35,623 bases of DNA. Origin: Clostridia bacterium. GTDB lineage: Bacteria; Bacillota; Clostridia; Christensenellales; Borkfalkiaceae. Positions 1 to 7,860 of the stretch are shown piece by piece. The DNA lies in assembly GCA_017626135.1 (NCBI GenBank), contig JAGAJI010000031.1, positions 1 to 35,623 on the forward strand, in the 5' to 3' direction. Position 1 is the stretch's first letter. Every line of letters begins with the position of its first letter. The notes below the pieces were generated by a model, which did no database searches, was not told the DNA's origin, and was given only the letters and a program-made list of their open reading frames with translations. A program made the position numbers and the translations under genes.

Positions 1-47
1 CTACTCCCTTAGCAGGGGAGCCCCTTGAGCCTCTTGGGTACTTCTGC
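1..47 (-). tRNA. tRNA-Ser(GCU), 5' part, cut by the window edge
   Basis: Read on the minus strand, a 7-nt acceptor arm (GCAGAAG) is followed by TA, a D-arm with AAGAGGCTCAAG, and an anticodon stem TCCCC/GGG(A)G around a loop with anticodon GCT (forward positions 11-13). The order matches bacterial tRNA-Ser(GCU) closely. The variable arm, T arm and 3' end lie beyond position 1. A consensus promoter sits 27 bases upstream of the mature 5' end. Confidence 0.9.
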
Positions 48-73
48 ATCGCTCACTTTACAAAAGCTATATT

Positions 74-102
74 ACTATATCATATTTTTTAGTCCTTGTC
101 AA
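74..102 (-). promoter_or_regulatory. Promoter of the tRNA-Ser gene
   Basis: On the minus strand a perfect TTGACA (-35, 97-102) is separated by 17 nt from TATAGT (-10, 74-79). The predicted start near 67 gives a 5' precursor of about 20 nt before the tRNA. Confidence 0.8.
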
Positions 103-204
103 AGCTTTTTGAGGGAAAATCGCAAAAATCTTTTTTTATTTTTTCTCTTCACCAAATTTTCACGCGCGCGTAACAATTATAATTCATTTTCTTAATAAAA
201 GAGT

Positions 205-233
205 TTGATTTTTCTTTCGCTCTATGTTATAAT
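205..233 (+). promoter_or_regulatory. Promoter of the lipoprotein operon
   Basis: TTGATT (205-210), a 17-nt spacer and a perfect TATAAT (228-233) preceded by TGT, an extended -10. The predicted start is about 240, giving a 72-nt leader with a small GGGCA/TGCCC hairpin (283-297) just before the ribosome site. Confidence 0.8.
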
Positions 234-311
234 ATTATAGTGTATGCGTGCGCGTGTACCAAAAATATGAAAAATATGAATCGGGCATTTTTTGCCCATA
301 AGGAGTTTATT

Positions 312-698
312 ATGAAGTTTTTCAAAAAAGTAGCCATTGCCGCTATGACCCTTTCCCTCGCACTCTCTACGTGCGCTCTTGCAAGCTGTACCGATGGTAA
401 GGACTCCTCCTCTACCGAAGCTTCCGTTTGCTACACCTTCATCGTGAAAAATGCAGACGGCTCCGCAGCTCAAAACGTCAGCGTACAACTTTGCGCCTAT
501 CAGGAAGACGGCGTTACCCTGGGCACTTGTTATATGCCCGTTGCCGTCAACGCAGACGGCAAATGCGAATATACCGCGGCGCCTGAGGCAGGTGTATACG
601 AAATTCACCTTCTCGATACGAACAACGAATCCGTGGCGTTCGACGGTCCTACCACGACCCCTGCCGAATACGGCGAAATTACGCTTACCTTAAAATAA
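312..698 (+). CDS. Small secreted lipoprotein with one prealbumin-like beta domain
   Basis: This 128-aa protein starts with a positively charged n-region and hydrophobic stretch ending in a lipobox (LASC, Cys26), so it is probably lipid-anchored outside the membrane. A short Ser-rich linker follows. Residues about 38-128 form a beta-rich domain (FIVKNADG, VSVQLCAY, YTAAPEAGVYEIHLLD) resembling transthyretin or carboxypeptidase-regulatory-like folds. A similar domain opens the next gene, so the two are probably related. I chose the ATG at 312 over an upstream in-frame ATG (240) because it has AAGGAG at the right distance and starts the signal peptide. It is the first gene of a three-gene operon; the next starts 24 nt after its stop. 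I cannot assign a specific function. Confidence 0.75.
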   Translation: MKFFKKVAIAAMTLSLALSTCALASCTDGKDSSSTEASVCYTFIVKNADGSAAQNVSVQLCAYQEDGVTLGTCYMPVAVNADGKCEYTAAPEAGVYEIHLLDTNNESVAFDGPTTTPAEYGEITLTLK

Positions 699-722
699 TC
701 CCCTGTTTTGGAGGAAAACTCA

Positions 723-3437
723 ATGAAATTATACAAGAAAATTGCGCTGTTGGGACTTGCCTCGCTCACCGCTTTGAGTCTGGGCGTCCTCTCCGCCTGC
801 GTGGATACGTCCAACTCTTCCACGGGCGACGAAAGCAGTTCGAACAGTAGCGCAGAAGAAGAAATTAAAGATTTCGTCTATCGGATCAAGGTGCAGAACG
901 CAACGGGCTACGGGTTCAAAAACCTCCCCGTTTCCCTTTACGACGGCGAGACCAAAATCGCAGAGGCGACGACGAATCGATCGGGTTACGCCACCTTCTC
1001 CAAAAACAACGTTCCCACGGTCGGCAATTATACCATTCGTACGGAAACTCCCCTCGGCTACGCCTTGGCGGACCCCGACGTCACCCCTACGGTCGTGGCA
1101 CTGGAAGGGTACGAGACGGAAGTGGTGATCGCCCCGACGGGCATTCTCGAAGGCAAAGCGCCCGCGGGCACGATCTATTCCCTCGGCGACGTGGTATACG
1201 ATTTTACCGTGACCACCTCGGACGGAGAGAAGTTCACCCTTTCCGAAGTGCTTGAAGAAAAGGAGCTCGTCCTTCTCAACTTCTGGGCGACGTGGTGCGG
1301 GCCTTGCAAATCGGAGTTCCCCGCCATGAACAACGCCTACGTTGCCTATCAGGAAAGCGTGGAAGTGCTTGCGATCAGCACCACCGACTCCATGCAGGCG
1401 GTACGCGAATTCAAGTCGCAGAACGGGCTTCAATTCAAAATGACGAGCAATTCGGATTGCGGCGCAGACGTCGTAAGTATGTTCCCTTCGAGCGGTATTC
1501 CCCTCTCCGTCATGATTGACCGTTACGGCGCGATTACCTATTATCACACGGGTTCCATGACGGACGCCAAGGACTTCACCGTGCGTTTCGATAAGTTCCT
1601 CGGCGTAAACTATCAGCCCACCATTATGGAGGGCGCAGGAAACGTCGATGGCGACAACGGGGGCTCGAACGACAATAACCTCATCAAACCCACCGTGACC
1701 GCTCCTTCCTTGGACGAAGTCAAGGAAGTTTTGGCAAAAGGTTCCAACGATTTCACCTTCTCGTGGGACGAGGACGACGAATACGCATGGCCCTGGCTCG
1801 TCGAGGACGATTATCTGTACTCTCCCATCGCCACACAGAGTCTGCACGGCAACTATTCCACCCTTCGCGCCACCTTTACGGCAGCGCCCGGAGACGCGGT
1901 GCGTTTCAGCTACGTCGTCAACTCGGAAATCACGGATATCCTGTACGTGCTTGTCGACGGCGTACCCGTGCAGCAGCTTTCGGGCGGGAACAACGACCTG
2001 ATCTGGAACGAAGTTTCGGGCGGCTACTACTTCAAGGAAGGCTACGACGAAGAGGGCGAGCACGAAATCATCTTCCTCTACCTCAAAGACGGCGACGTCT
2101 CCGTGGATAGAGAGAGCGCGCGCATCAAGGACCTCACCCTGATCAAAGACGCAAAGGAAAGCGATCTGAAACTTCTCAACTTCCGCCATGCGGCAAATAT
2201 CGAAAACACGGACGAAAACGCAACTACGATGTATAAGTATTACGCAGACGTCAAATTTAGCGACGCCGACGGCTACTACCACGTAGGCTCGAAAGACGGC
2301 CCTATCCTCTACGCGAACATGATGTTTGAATCGAGGTGGAGCGATACGAGCGTATGGATGCTCTCCTACTACGGCTATATCGTTTCCGAAGGGTACAATT
2401 TCAGCGCCGATATCGAATATCACGCTTGGGCGGCAAGTCAGTATATCCCCGGATTCGAACAGCTCTACGGCTACGTTCCCGTCACCGAAGAGTTGAAGGA
2501 ACTCCTCGTGTACGCCACCAAGAGTGAGGCGATTGCGGACGAAGAACTGAAAAACTGGTCGGGCGCATGGCACGACAAAGAATGGCTGGAAATGTGCGCT
2601 TACTACGACAACCACGGCGTAGAACCCCTTGCCGACCACATGGAAACGATCACCTTCCACGCGGCGAAGAAAGCGCAACTCGGCGAAAATACCGCGAACA
2701 TTCTCTACGATATGGTACCCCGTGGATTTAAATACAAGTTCACCCCCGAAGTGAGCAGCGTGTACCGCGTATACTCGGCGGCGGACAACGTCAACACCGA
2801 CCCCGTTTGTTTCTACTTCGGCACAAGCACGACGGAATACGCCTTCTACGACGCTCCCGACGACTACTCCGACACCAACTTCGACTTCTATCTCTACCTC
2901 GAAGCGGGCAAGACCTACTACTTCGCGATGGCGACCTATTCGACCTTCACGGGCTCCTACCCCTTCTATATCGAGAAAATCGAAGGCAGTTACAGCTATA
3001 TGCACAACTGCGCGACGTCGATCAGCTTCAACGAAATCACGAACAAGATGTTCCTCTACGACGGTATCGAATACGAAAAAGGCGAGGACGGGTACTACCA
3101 CGTGAAGAACGAAGACGGAACGCTCGGCTCCGTGATCTACGTCGATTTGCTGCGCACTACGGTATTCTTCCAGGATAACTCCCTGTACGATATCGCCGTA
3201 GCCGGCTTACTGAATTATACGGAAGAAAAGCGCGCGTTCTATATCGACGGCGTGGATTATTCCGAACGAATCGCACAGCTCGGGCACCAGTCCCACTTTG
3301 CCGAACGCGAAGGATTTTTGGCGCTTGATCAGGAGTTGTTCGATATCCTCAAAACGATCACGGAATCGGAAAAATACGACGGCGTACCCGATTCGTGGCA
3401 GTTGCTCTGTTACTACGAAGTGACGCTCGGCGCGTAA
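723..3437 (+). CDS. Large lipoprotein with TlpA-type thioredoxin domain and repeated C-terminal modules
   Basis: A 904-aa predicted exported lipoprotein: signal peptide with lipobox LSAC (Cys26), Ser/Glu-rich linker, a prealbumin-like domain (about 48-140), then a thioredoxin-fold domain (about 150-300) with the active site WCGPC (Cys192, Cys195) and a GIP segment that should hold the cis-proline. TlpA/ResA-like domains exchange thiols and disulfides outside the cytoplasm. The remaining 600 residues contain acidic, aromatic-rich beta regions and two copies of a module beginning GYYHV (from about 520 and 785), which recurs in the next gene. The ATG at 723 has GGAGG eight bases upstream. The arrangement suggests a surface thiol-redox protein with substrate- or glycan-binding modules. 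The redox domain is well supported; its substrate is unknown. Confidence 0.8.
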   Translation: MKLYKKIALLGLASLTALSLGVLSACVDTSNSSTGDESSSNSSAEEEIKDFVYRIKVQNATGYGFKNLPVSLYDGETKIAEATTNRSGYATFSKNNVPTVGNYTIRTETPLGYALADPDVTPTVVALEGYETEVVIAPTGILEGKAPAGTIYSLGDVVYDFTVTTSDGEKFTLSEVLEEKELVLLNFWATWCGPCKSEFPAMNNAYVAYQESVEVLAISTTDSMQAVREFKSQNGLQFKMTSNSDCGADVVSMFPSSGIPLSVMIDRYGAITYYHTGSMTDAKDFTVRFDKFLGVNYQPTIMEGAGNVDGDNGGSNDNNLIKPTVTAPSLDEVKEVLAKGSNDFTFSWDEDDEYAWPWLVEDDYLYSPIATQSLHGNYSTLRATFTAAPGDAVRFSYVVNSEITDILYVLVDGVPVQQLSGGNNDLIWNEVSGGYYFKEGYDEEGEHEIIFLYLKDGDVSVDRESARIKDLTLIKDAKESDLKLLNFRHAANIENTDENATTMYKYYADVKFSDADGYYHVGSKDGPILYANMMFESRWSDTSVWMLSYYGYIVSEGYNFSADIEYHAWAASQYIPGFEQLYGYVPVTEELKELLVYATKSEAIADEELKNWSGAWHDKEWLEMCAYYDNHGVEPLADHMETITFHAAKKAQLGENTANILYDMVPRGFKYKFTPEVSSVYRVYSAADNVNTDPVCFYFGTSTTEYAFYDAPDDYSDTNFDFYLYLEAGKTYYFAMATYSTFTGSYPFYIEKIEGSYSYMHNCATSISFNEITNKMFLYDGIEYEKGEDGYYHVKNEDGTLGSVIYVDLLRTTVFFQDNSLYDIAVAGLLNYTEEKRAFYIDGVDYSERIAQLGHQSHFAEREGFLALDQELFDILKTITESEKYDGVPDSWQLLCYYEVTLGA

Positions 3438-3449
3438 AGGAGGACGGTT

Positions 3450-5078
3450 ATGAAAGACTTGAAAAAGATTGTATCCATCGGCATAGTTTTCACGGCGACG
3501 TTTTCGTTCGCCGTCGGGTGCGTCCCCACCGAAGACGGCAATAACAGCAGCTCTTCCTCCGTCGAAAACGAAGATGCAAACTACTCCGACACCTATCTGG
3601 AAGATTGCGAGCTCGGCGAATGGGAGCTCGTTCGTGCGGCAGATTGCGAAACGAAAGGAATCAAGGTAAGACGTTGCACGAACCACCAGGGCGCAACGCA
3701 CGAAGACTACGAATTCTTCGCGGCGCGCGAACATAGCTACGATTCGCAGGGCGTGTGTACGGTCTGTGAAAAAGAGCTCGTTCTGCCCACCCCTGATGCA
3801 GGTGCCAACTATATAGACCCTGCCGACCCCGCCAATGAAATTTGGGGCACGGGCACGCAATATTCCGAACTCGGCGATGAAAAATCGGGCAAATACGAAT
3901 TCTGGACGGGCGAATATTATACGGTTACCATCGGAAATTCGGGGGAATGTTGGTTCCGCTTTGGCGTGGACGAACCCGGTCAGTACGCGGTTATTTCCAC
4001 GTCGAATCCAAGCGAAGTTTCCCTGCAACAGTACACCGAAAACGCCGGCAACAACTTCGAAAACGGAGAAACAAAATACTTCGACGACGGGAATTTCCTT
4101 GCCGTCGTGAGCTGTACCGAGCTGTATTTCAACGTCAACTGGTCGTCCGCTTACCGCCTCACGGGGAATGCGGGCGATACCGTGAAGTTCTATATCGCCA
4201 AGGTCGCACCCGCCCCTTGGGAGGCAGGGTATGAATACGTGGATAAATTCGCCACGCAGATCGACGGCAAGAAGGCACCCGAAGGGGAAGCAGGCAAAAC
4301 GCCCGTGGAAGTCCCCTACACTGCGACGTACTTCTACGACGAAGCTTGCGGGTACTACCGCATGGGTTCCAAATCCAAGCCCGGTGAAATCATCTATATG
4401 GCGATCACGGCGAATATGCCCCGACTTCTCGGGGACAACTCCTTCGTCGGCTTACAGGAATCGGGCAGCGGACTTCGTTTCCATATCGGCAATACCGTAG
4501 AAGGGGATTATATCATGGGTTCTTACGAGCCGATGATTTATAACGACCCCGACTACAACGGCACGGCGGAGAGTTACCAGTCCTACGTAAATTCGAACGG
4601 CTTATACCCCGTCACGCAGGAACTGTACGATTTCTTACAGCTCTACACGAAACACAACACCCCCATCGAGGAACCCGACGAAGGGTATGCACAGAACGCC
4701 TGGTTGTCCGCTTGTTTCTACTACGACGCCATCGTGCAAGGCTCTGCAAAATACCCCATTCAGATCGATAATATCGGCGATTACACGGCGAAGCAGCTCA
4801 ACGTTTACGACAAAGTGTACTATCAATTCACGCCTGACTTCGCGTTGGCAAGTGCTGACAGGTTGACCTGCACCATCACCGTCAAAACGGAGGGCGTCTA
4901 CTTCTGGATCGACGGCGTAAGACACTCTGCGTCGGAAGGCGAAGTCACCTTCGAGGCGACGGTCGCGGAAGGCGTGATCCTCTCCTTCATGTACGATAAG
5001 ATGGAGCTCGTGGATATCGAATTTACCATCTTTGCGGACTTACCCGAAGAGGGCGACAAAGTCGACAACGATAAGTAA
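3450..5078 (+). CDS. Lipoprotein sharing the GYY module with its upstream neighbour
   Basis: A 542-aa lipoprotein (lipobox AVGC, Cys24) with a Ser/Asp/Asn-rich linker. Residues about 50-110 contain a four-Cys segment (DCELGEW, DCETKG, RRCTNHQG, CTVCEK) that could bind a metal. Two beta-sandwich-like regions follow (about 140-260 and 430-530). Between them (about 285-430) is a module starting GYYRMGSKSKPG and ending in a PVTQELYDFL...W...CFYYD pattern, also present twice in the upstream protein. The start follows AAAGGAGG and lies 12 nt after the previous stop, so the genes are almost certainly co-transcribed. No catalytic motif is recognisable. A binding or structural partner of the thioredoxin lipoprotein is plausible but inferred. 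Confidence 0.75.
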   Translation: MKDLKKIVSIGIVFTATFSFAVGCVPTEDGNNSSSSSVENEDANYSDTYLEDCELGEWELVRAADCETKGIKVRRCTNHQGATHEDYEFFAAREHSYDSQGVCTVCEKELVLPTPDAGANYIDPADPANEIWGTGTQYSELGDEKSGKYEFWTGEYYTVTIGNSGECWFRFGVDEPGQYAVISTSNPSEVSLQQYTENAGNNFENGETKYFDDGNFLAVVSCTELYFNVNWSSAYRLTGNAGDTVKFYIAKVAPAPWEAGYEYVDKFATQIDGKKAPEGEAGKTPVEVPYTATYFYDEACGYYRMGSKSKPGEIIYMAITANMPRLLGDNSFVGLQESGSGLRFHIGNTVEGDYIMGSYEPMIYNDPDYNGTAESYQSYVNSNGLYPVTQELYDFLQLYTKHNTPIEEPDEGYAQNAWLSACFYYDAIVQGSAKYPIQIDNIGDYTAKQLNVYDKVYYQFTPDFALASADRLTCTITVKTEGVYFWIDGVRHSASEGEVTFEATVAEGVILSFMYDKMELVDIEFTIFADLPEEGDKVDNDK

Positions 5079-5092
5079 TTTTTCCGTATAAG

Positions 5093-5128
5093 AAAAACCA
5101 CCTTGCAAACGATTGCAAGGTGGTTTTT
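5093..5128. terminator. Bidirectional intrinsic terminator between convergent operons
   Basis: A perfect 16-bp stem (5093-5108 with 5113-5128) and 4-nt loop ACGA, with five A on one flank and five T on the other. It can end both the lipoprotein operon (stop at 5078) and the opposing redox operon (stop at 5142). Confidence 0.9.
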
Positions 5129-5141
5129 ATCGTATACTTTC

Positions 5142-5744
5142 TTACATCAGGGGGAGCACTTCGCGGACTAAATCGTCGTAGTGCATGGAGCCTTCCGTAA
5201 TAAAAGCGATTGCGCCGTTTCTACTGACAATCATCGTAGCAGGCAACGCGCCCGAGCTGAACCCAAGCATCTGATACAAGTCCTGTGCCGCCGTATCATA
5301 TTTGCCGAAAAGAATGGAAAACTCGTTCCATTTATTCTCCACGGGCGTGGAATCGTTGCTCGCGCCCTCGTTCAACCATTTCGCCAGATTCTCCGCCGTA
5401 CGCGCCTCCCCGTTCAGGGTGATGACGACGACGTCGTCGGGATACGCTTTCTGTAACTGATCAAATTCAGACAATTCCGCTTTGCAGGGAGCGCACCACG
5501 TCGCCCAGAAATTGATGACGAGCACCTTCCCCCTTTGCGCCGTGGGGTTGAACGGCTCGCCGCCGAGCGTGAACTTCCCGTCCTCTATCTTGTAGGTATC
5601 GACGGTAAATTCGGGACAAGGGAGCCCCACCGACAAATCCACTTTTTCATCTTTTACGATAAAATTATAGTACACAAGCGCGAATACCATGAGGATAGAG
5701 GCAAGGGCGGTGGCGACGATAGAAAACAGCTTATTTTTCGTCAT
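5142..5744 (-). CDS. Membrane-anchored TlpA-family thioredoxin-like protein
   Basis: A 200-aa protein with an N-terminal TM anchor (about 8-30) and an extracytoplasmic thioredoxin fold. The active site is WCAPC (Cys84, Cys87), and ALPATMIV should hold the cis-proline loop. TlpA/ResA-type proteins reduce or isomerise disulfides in exported proteins. I start it at 5744, where GGAGGAGG precedes the ATG; this overlaps the end of the upstream 4Fe-4S gene by 14 nt and implies coupled translation. The C-terminal pattern (FSSG, GAI, GSM) is shared with the thioredoxin domain of the 723-3437 lipoprotein, so the two are probably paralogs. It is the last gene of a three-gene operon. No lipobox is seen, so it is held by a TM helix. 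Confidence 0.88.
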   Translation of the reverse strand: MTKNKLFSIVATALASILMVFALVYYNFIVKDEKVDLSVGLPCPEFTVDTYKIEDGKFTLGGEPFNPTAQRGKVLVINFWATWCAPCKAELSEFDQLQKAYPDDVVVITLNGEARTAENLAKWLNEGASNDSTPVENKWNEFSILFGKYDTAAQDLYQMLGFSSGALPATMIVSRNGAIAFITEGSMHYDDLVREVLPLM

Positions 5745-6729
5745 TTTGCACCTCCTCCACGGGCATATTTTGCGTTTCAACGCATACCTGGGTGGGGTCT
5801 TCCTGCTTATGTAAGAGAGAATTCAGGGGTTTCACTTCGCTCAAGGGCGCGCCTAAATCGTTCCCTCTGACGAAGAGTTTTTCTCCTTTCCAACTGATCG
5901 CCTTCGCAGGGCACACGGCAATACACTCGCCGCATTGAATACATTCGTGGTCGCCCACTTTTTTGATATCCATCTTGCAGGCGGAAATACAAAGACCGCA
6001 GTCGGTACACTTGTTTTGGTCGAGCTTAATGCCGAGGAGGGCGATCTTGGAGAAGAATCCGTAAATCGCGCCGAGGGGGCAAAGAAATCTGCAAAAACTG
6101 CGATAGATAAAGATGCTTGCCACGATGATGAGGACGAGCAGGGTGAACTTCCACGAGAACAGGGGGCCCAGGATGGAGAGCAAGTTCTCGTTTTCGGGAT
6201 TCCCGAGCAGCCCCACTCCGCCTTCGAGCGTCCCTGCCGGGCAGATAAATTCGCAGAACCCGGGGATTGCGAACAAGAGGGGTACGAGCACGACGAGCAC
6301 GAGCAGCACCACGTATTTCAGATAGGAAAGCACGCGGGTGACTTTGCTCTTTTTGAGCTTGGGCGTCTTGATCTTATACAGGAGCTCCTGCCCCAACCCG
6401 ACGGGACAGAGCCAGCCGCAGATCGTTCTGCCGAGTATGAGCCCGAAGAGAATGATGATGCCGAAGATATACGCCGGCAAACGGGTGTCGGAGTTGGACA
6501 GAGCGTTTTGCAACGAGCCGAGCGGACACGCCGCGATCGCCCCGGGGCAGGAATAGCAATTGAGTCCGGGAACGCAGAGGTTTTTCGTCGGCCCCTTATA
6601 GATGTTTCCGGTGATAAAGCCTTTGAGGTTGGCGTTGTATAAAAGCGCCGCGTATACCTGAATCACCTTTCGTTTGGTGGGTTTGTGTCTTACAAACCAG
6701 TCCTTGATTTTCGTAAAAAATTTCTTCAT
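5731..6729 (-). CDS. Polytopic 4Fe-4S ferredoxin-type membrane protein (NapH/CcoG-like)
   Basis: A 332-aa membrane protein. An N-terminal Cys cluster (Cys52, 58, 61, 68) is followed by about four TM helices carrying the CGWLCP, CEFICPAG and CRFLCPLG motifs of the NapH/NosR/CcoG superfamily. Two ferredoxin 4Fe-4S motifs then follow (CTDCGLCISACK and CIQCGECIAVCP, about 238-277). Such proteins pass electrons between a cytoplasmic donor and membrane or extracytoplasmic acceptors. It sits between a TlpA thioredoxin and a membrane protein ending in CxxC, which suggests it supplies electrons to the exported thioredoxin (inference). The ATG at 6729 follows AAGGA. A charged tail follows the second ferredoxin motif. 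Fold and clusters are certain; the redox partners are not shown. Confidence 0.9.
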   Translation of the reverse strand: MKKFFTKIKDWFVRHKPTKRKVIQVYAALLYNANLKGFITGNIYKGPTKNLCVPGLNCYSCPGAIAACPLGSLQNALSNSDTRLPAYIFGIIILFGLILGRTICGWLCPVGLGQELLYKIKTPKLKKSKVTRVLSYLKYVVLLVLVVLVPLLFAIPGFCEFICPAGTLEGGVGLLGNPENENLLSILGPLFSWKFTLLVLIIVASIFIYRSFCRFLCPLGAIYGFFSKIALLGIKLDQNKCTDCGLCISACKMDIKKVGDHECIQCGECIAVCPAKAISWKGEKLFVRGNDLGAPLSEVKPLNSLLHKQEDPTQVCVETQNMPVEEVQNDEK

Positions 6730-6759
6730 AGCGTTTCCTTACGTGACTACGGTCGTCGA

Positions 6760-7590
6760 TTAGCCCAACCCGATGCATTGCGTACAGATGTTGCGCGCCT
6801 TTTCAAACACGTCCCCCATGCCGCCGTTGAAGATCCCCACGATCACCAACGCGACGCCGACGCCGCAAAGTCCGATCTGCAAGCCCTGTTTCCACCATTT
6901 GGATTTCAATACGGGGTAATCTTCAAGCAAGCTTTCCCAAAGAGTCTTTTCCTTTTCCGCCTTTTGGGGCTTGATTCTCTGCTTGGCGTTTTCCGCAAGC
7001 TGTTCTTTGACCCACTTCGTTTCATATTTTACGATATAATCGTCCGTAAACACGGCGATCAGGCAGGTGAGGACGCACTCCGCAACAAAGATACAAATCC
7101 GCACCAAACGATCGGCGATACAATCGTGACTGAGCATAAATTCCGCGCTCGTCAAGGGTTCGTACGCGGGGTCGAACAGAATCGCAAACATGGCTGTCAA
7201 CGCGCCGACGCAGGCAATTCCCGCCGCCGACCAGACGATCGCTTTCAGCCATTTTTCACGTTTCAACGCAGACATGCTCCCCAGCGGCAAACGGGCTTTC
7301 AGGCGATAGAGCGTTGTTCGCGGAGAGACGTATCCTTTGAGAGGTTGCGGCTCGTCGGGATAAAGTTTGGGAATGACGGCGCCGCCGATCACACCCAGCA
7401 CCCACAGACAGACGGGTGCGAGGATCTGCAAAAACTTTTCGCCGATGATTGCATAGGTAAACGGACTGCGGTCCGCCGAAAAGAAAATTGCCCACACCTG
7501 CAAAACGAACAGTCCGCCGACGAGCGCCGTCAACGCGGACAAAGCGATTCCGTAAGCGAGTTTCAATTTTCGTATTCCTTGTCCTGTCAT
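6760..7590 (-). CDS. Five-TM membrane protein with CD1871A-like C-terminal CxxC tail
   Basis: A 276-aa protein with about five hydrophobic helices (about 10-35, 48-75, 105-130, 142-165, 235-255), a charged cytoplasmic stretch (about 170-230), and the C-terminal sequence NICTQCIGLG (Cys269, Cys272). That ending resembles the small CD1871A-family CxxC proteins of Clostridia, which as I recall occur next to TlpA and 4Fe-4S membrane genes. Here the CxxC tail is carried by a much larger protein, possibly a fusion. It is the first gene of the operon, 30 nt from the 4Fe-4S gene, with GGAAGG before the ATG at 7590. A thiol relay at the membrane is the best guess; the N-terminal domains match no family I recognise. 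Confidence 0.7.
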   Translation of the reverse strand: MTGQGIRKLKLAYGIALSALTALVGGLFVLQVWAIFFSADRSPFTYAIIGEKFLQILAPVCLWVLGVIGGAVIPKLYPDEPQPLKGYVSPRTTLYRLKARLPLGSMSALKREKWLKAIVWSAAGIACVGALTAMFAILFDPAYEPLTSAEFMLSHDCIADRLVRICIFVAECVLTCLIAVFTDDYIVKYETKWVKEQLAENAKQRIKPQKAEKEKTLWESLLEDYPVLKSKWWKQGLQIGLCGVGVALVIVGIFNGGMGDVFEKARNICTQCIGLG

Positions 7591-7613
7591 AGTGATCCTT
7601 CCTTCCGTGTTCC

Positions 7614-7637
7614 ATGCGCATATGCGTATATGCGCAT
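7614..7637 (-). promoter_or_regulatory. Inverted repeat in the leader of the redox operon
   Basis: Nine-base arms (ATGCGCATA / TATGCGCAT) around a six-base centre lie at about +9 to +32 of the transcript from the 7653-7681 promoter, just before the ribosome site. The symmetry fits a repressor operator; a leader hairpin is the alternative. Confidence 0.5.
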
Positions 7638-7652
7638 AAAACGATATATTCT

Positions 7653-7681
7653 ATTATAGAGCAAAATCCCCTGTTTGTCAA
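7653..7681 (-). promoter_or_regulatory. Promoter of the redox operon
   Basis: On the minus strand a perfect TTGACA (7676-7681), 17-nt spacer and perfect TATAAT (7653-7658). The predicted start is about 7646, some 56 nt before the first ATG. Confidence 0.88.
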
Positions 7682-7760
7682 GTGTTTCCGCAAAATCTCA
7701 AACAGGAAAAAATTATTTGTGAAAATCCGATAAAATTGAAGGATACCGCCTCTTTTTTCC

Positions 7761-7789
7761 TTGTCATTTTTCCCTATTTATAGTATAAT
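7761..7789 (+). promoter_or_regulatory. Promoter of the GLUG lipoprotein gene
   Basis: TTGTCA (7761-7766), 17-nt spacer, TATAAT (7784-7789). A second TATAAT at 7798-7803 lacks a good -35. The predicted start is near 7796 and the coding region begins at 7861. Confidence 0.75.
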
Positions 7790-7860
7790 AATGTAGTTAT
7801 AATACAACAAAATCACGTTGCGCCTGCAAATCGTTTGCTCGCGCTAAGTACGGAGTATCT

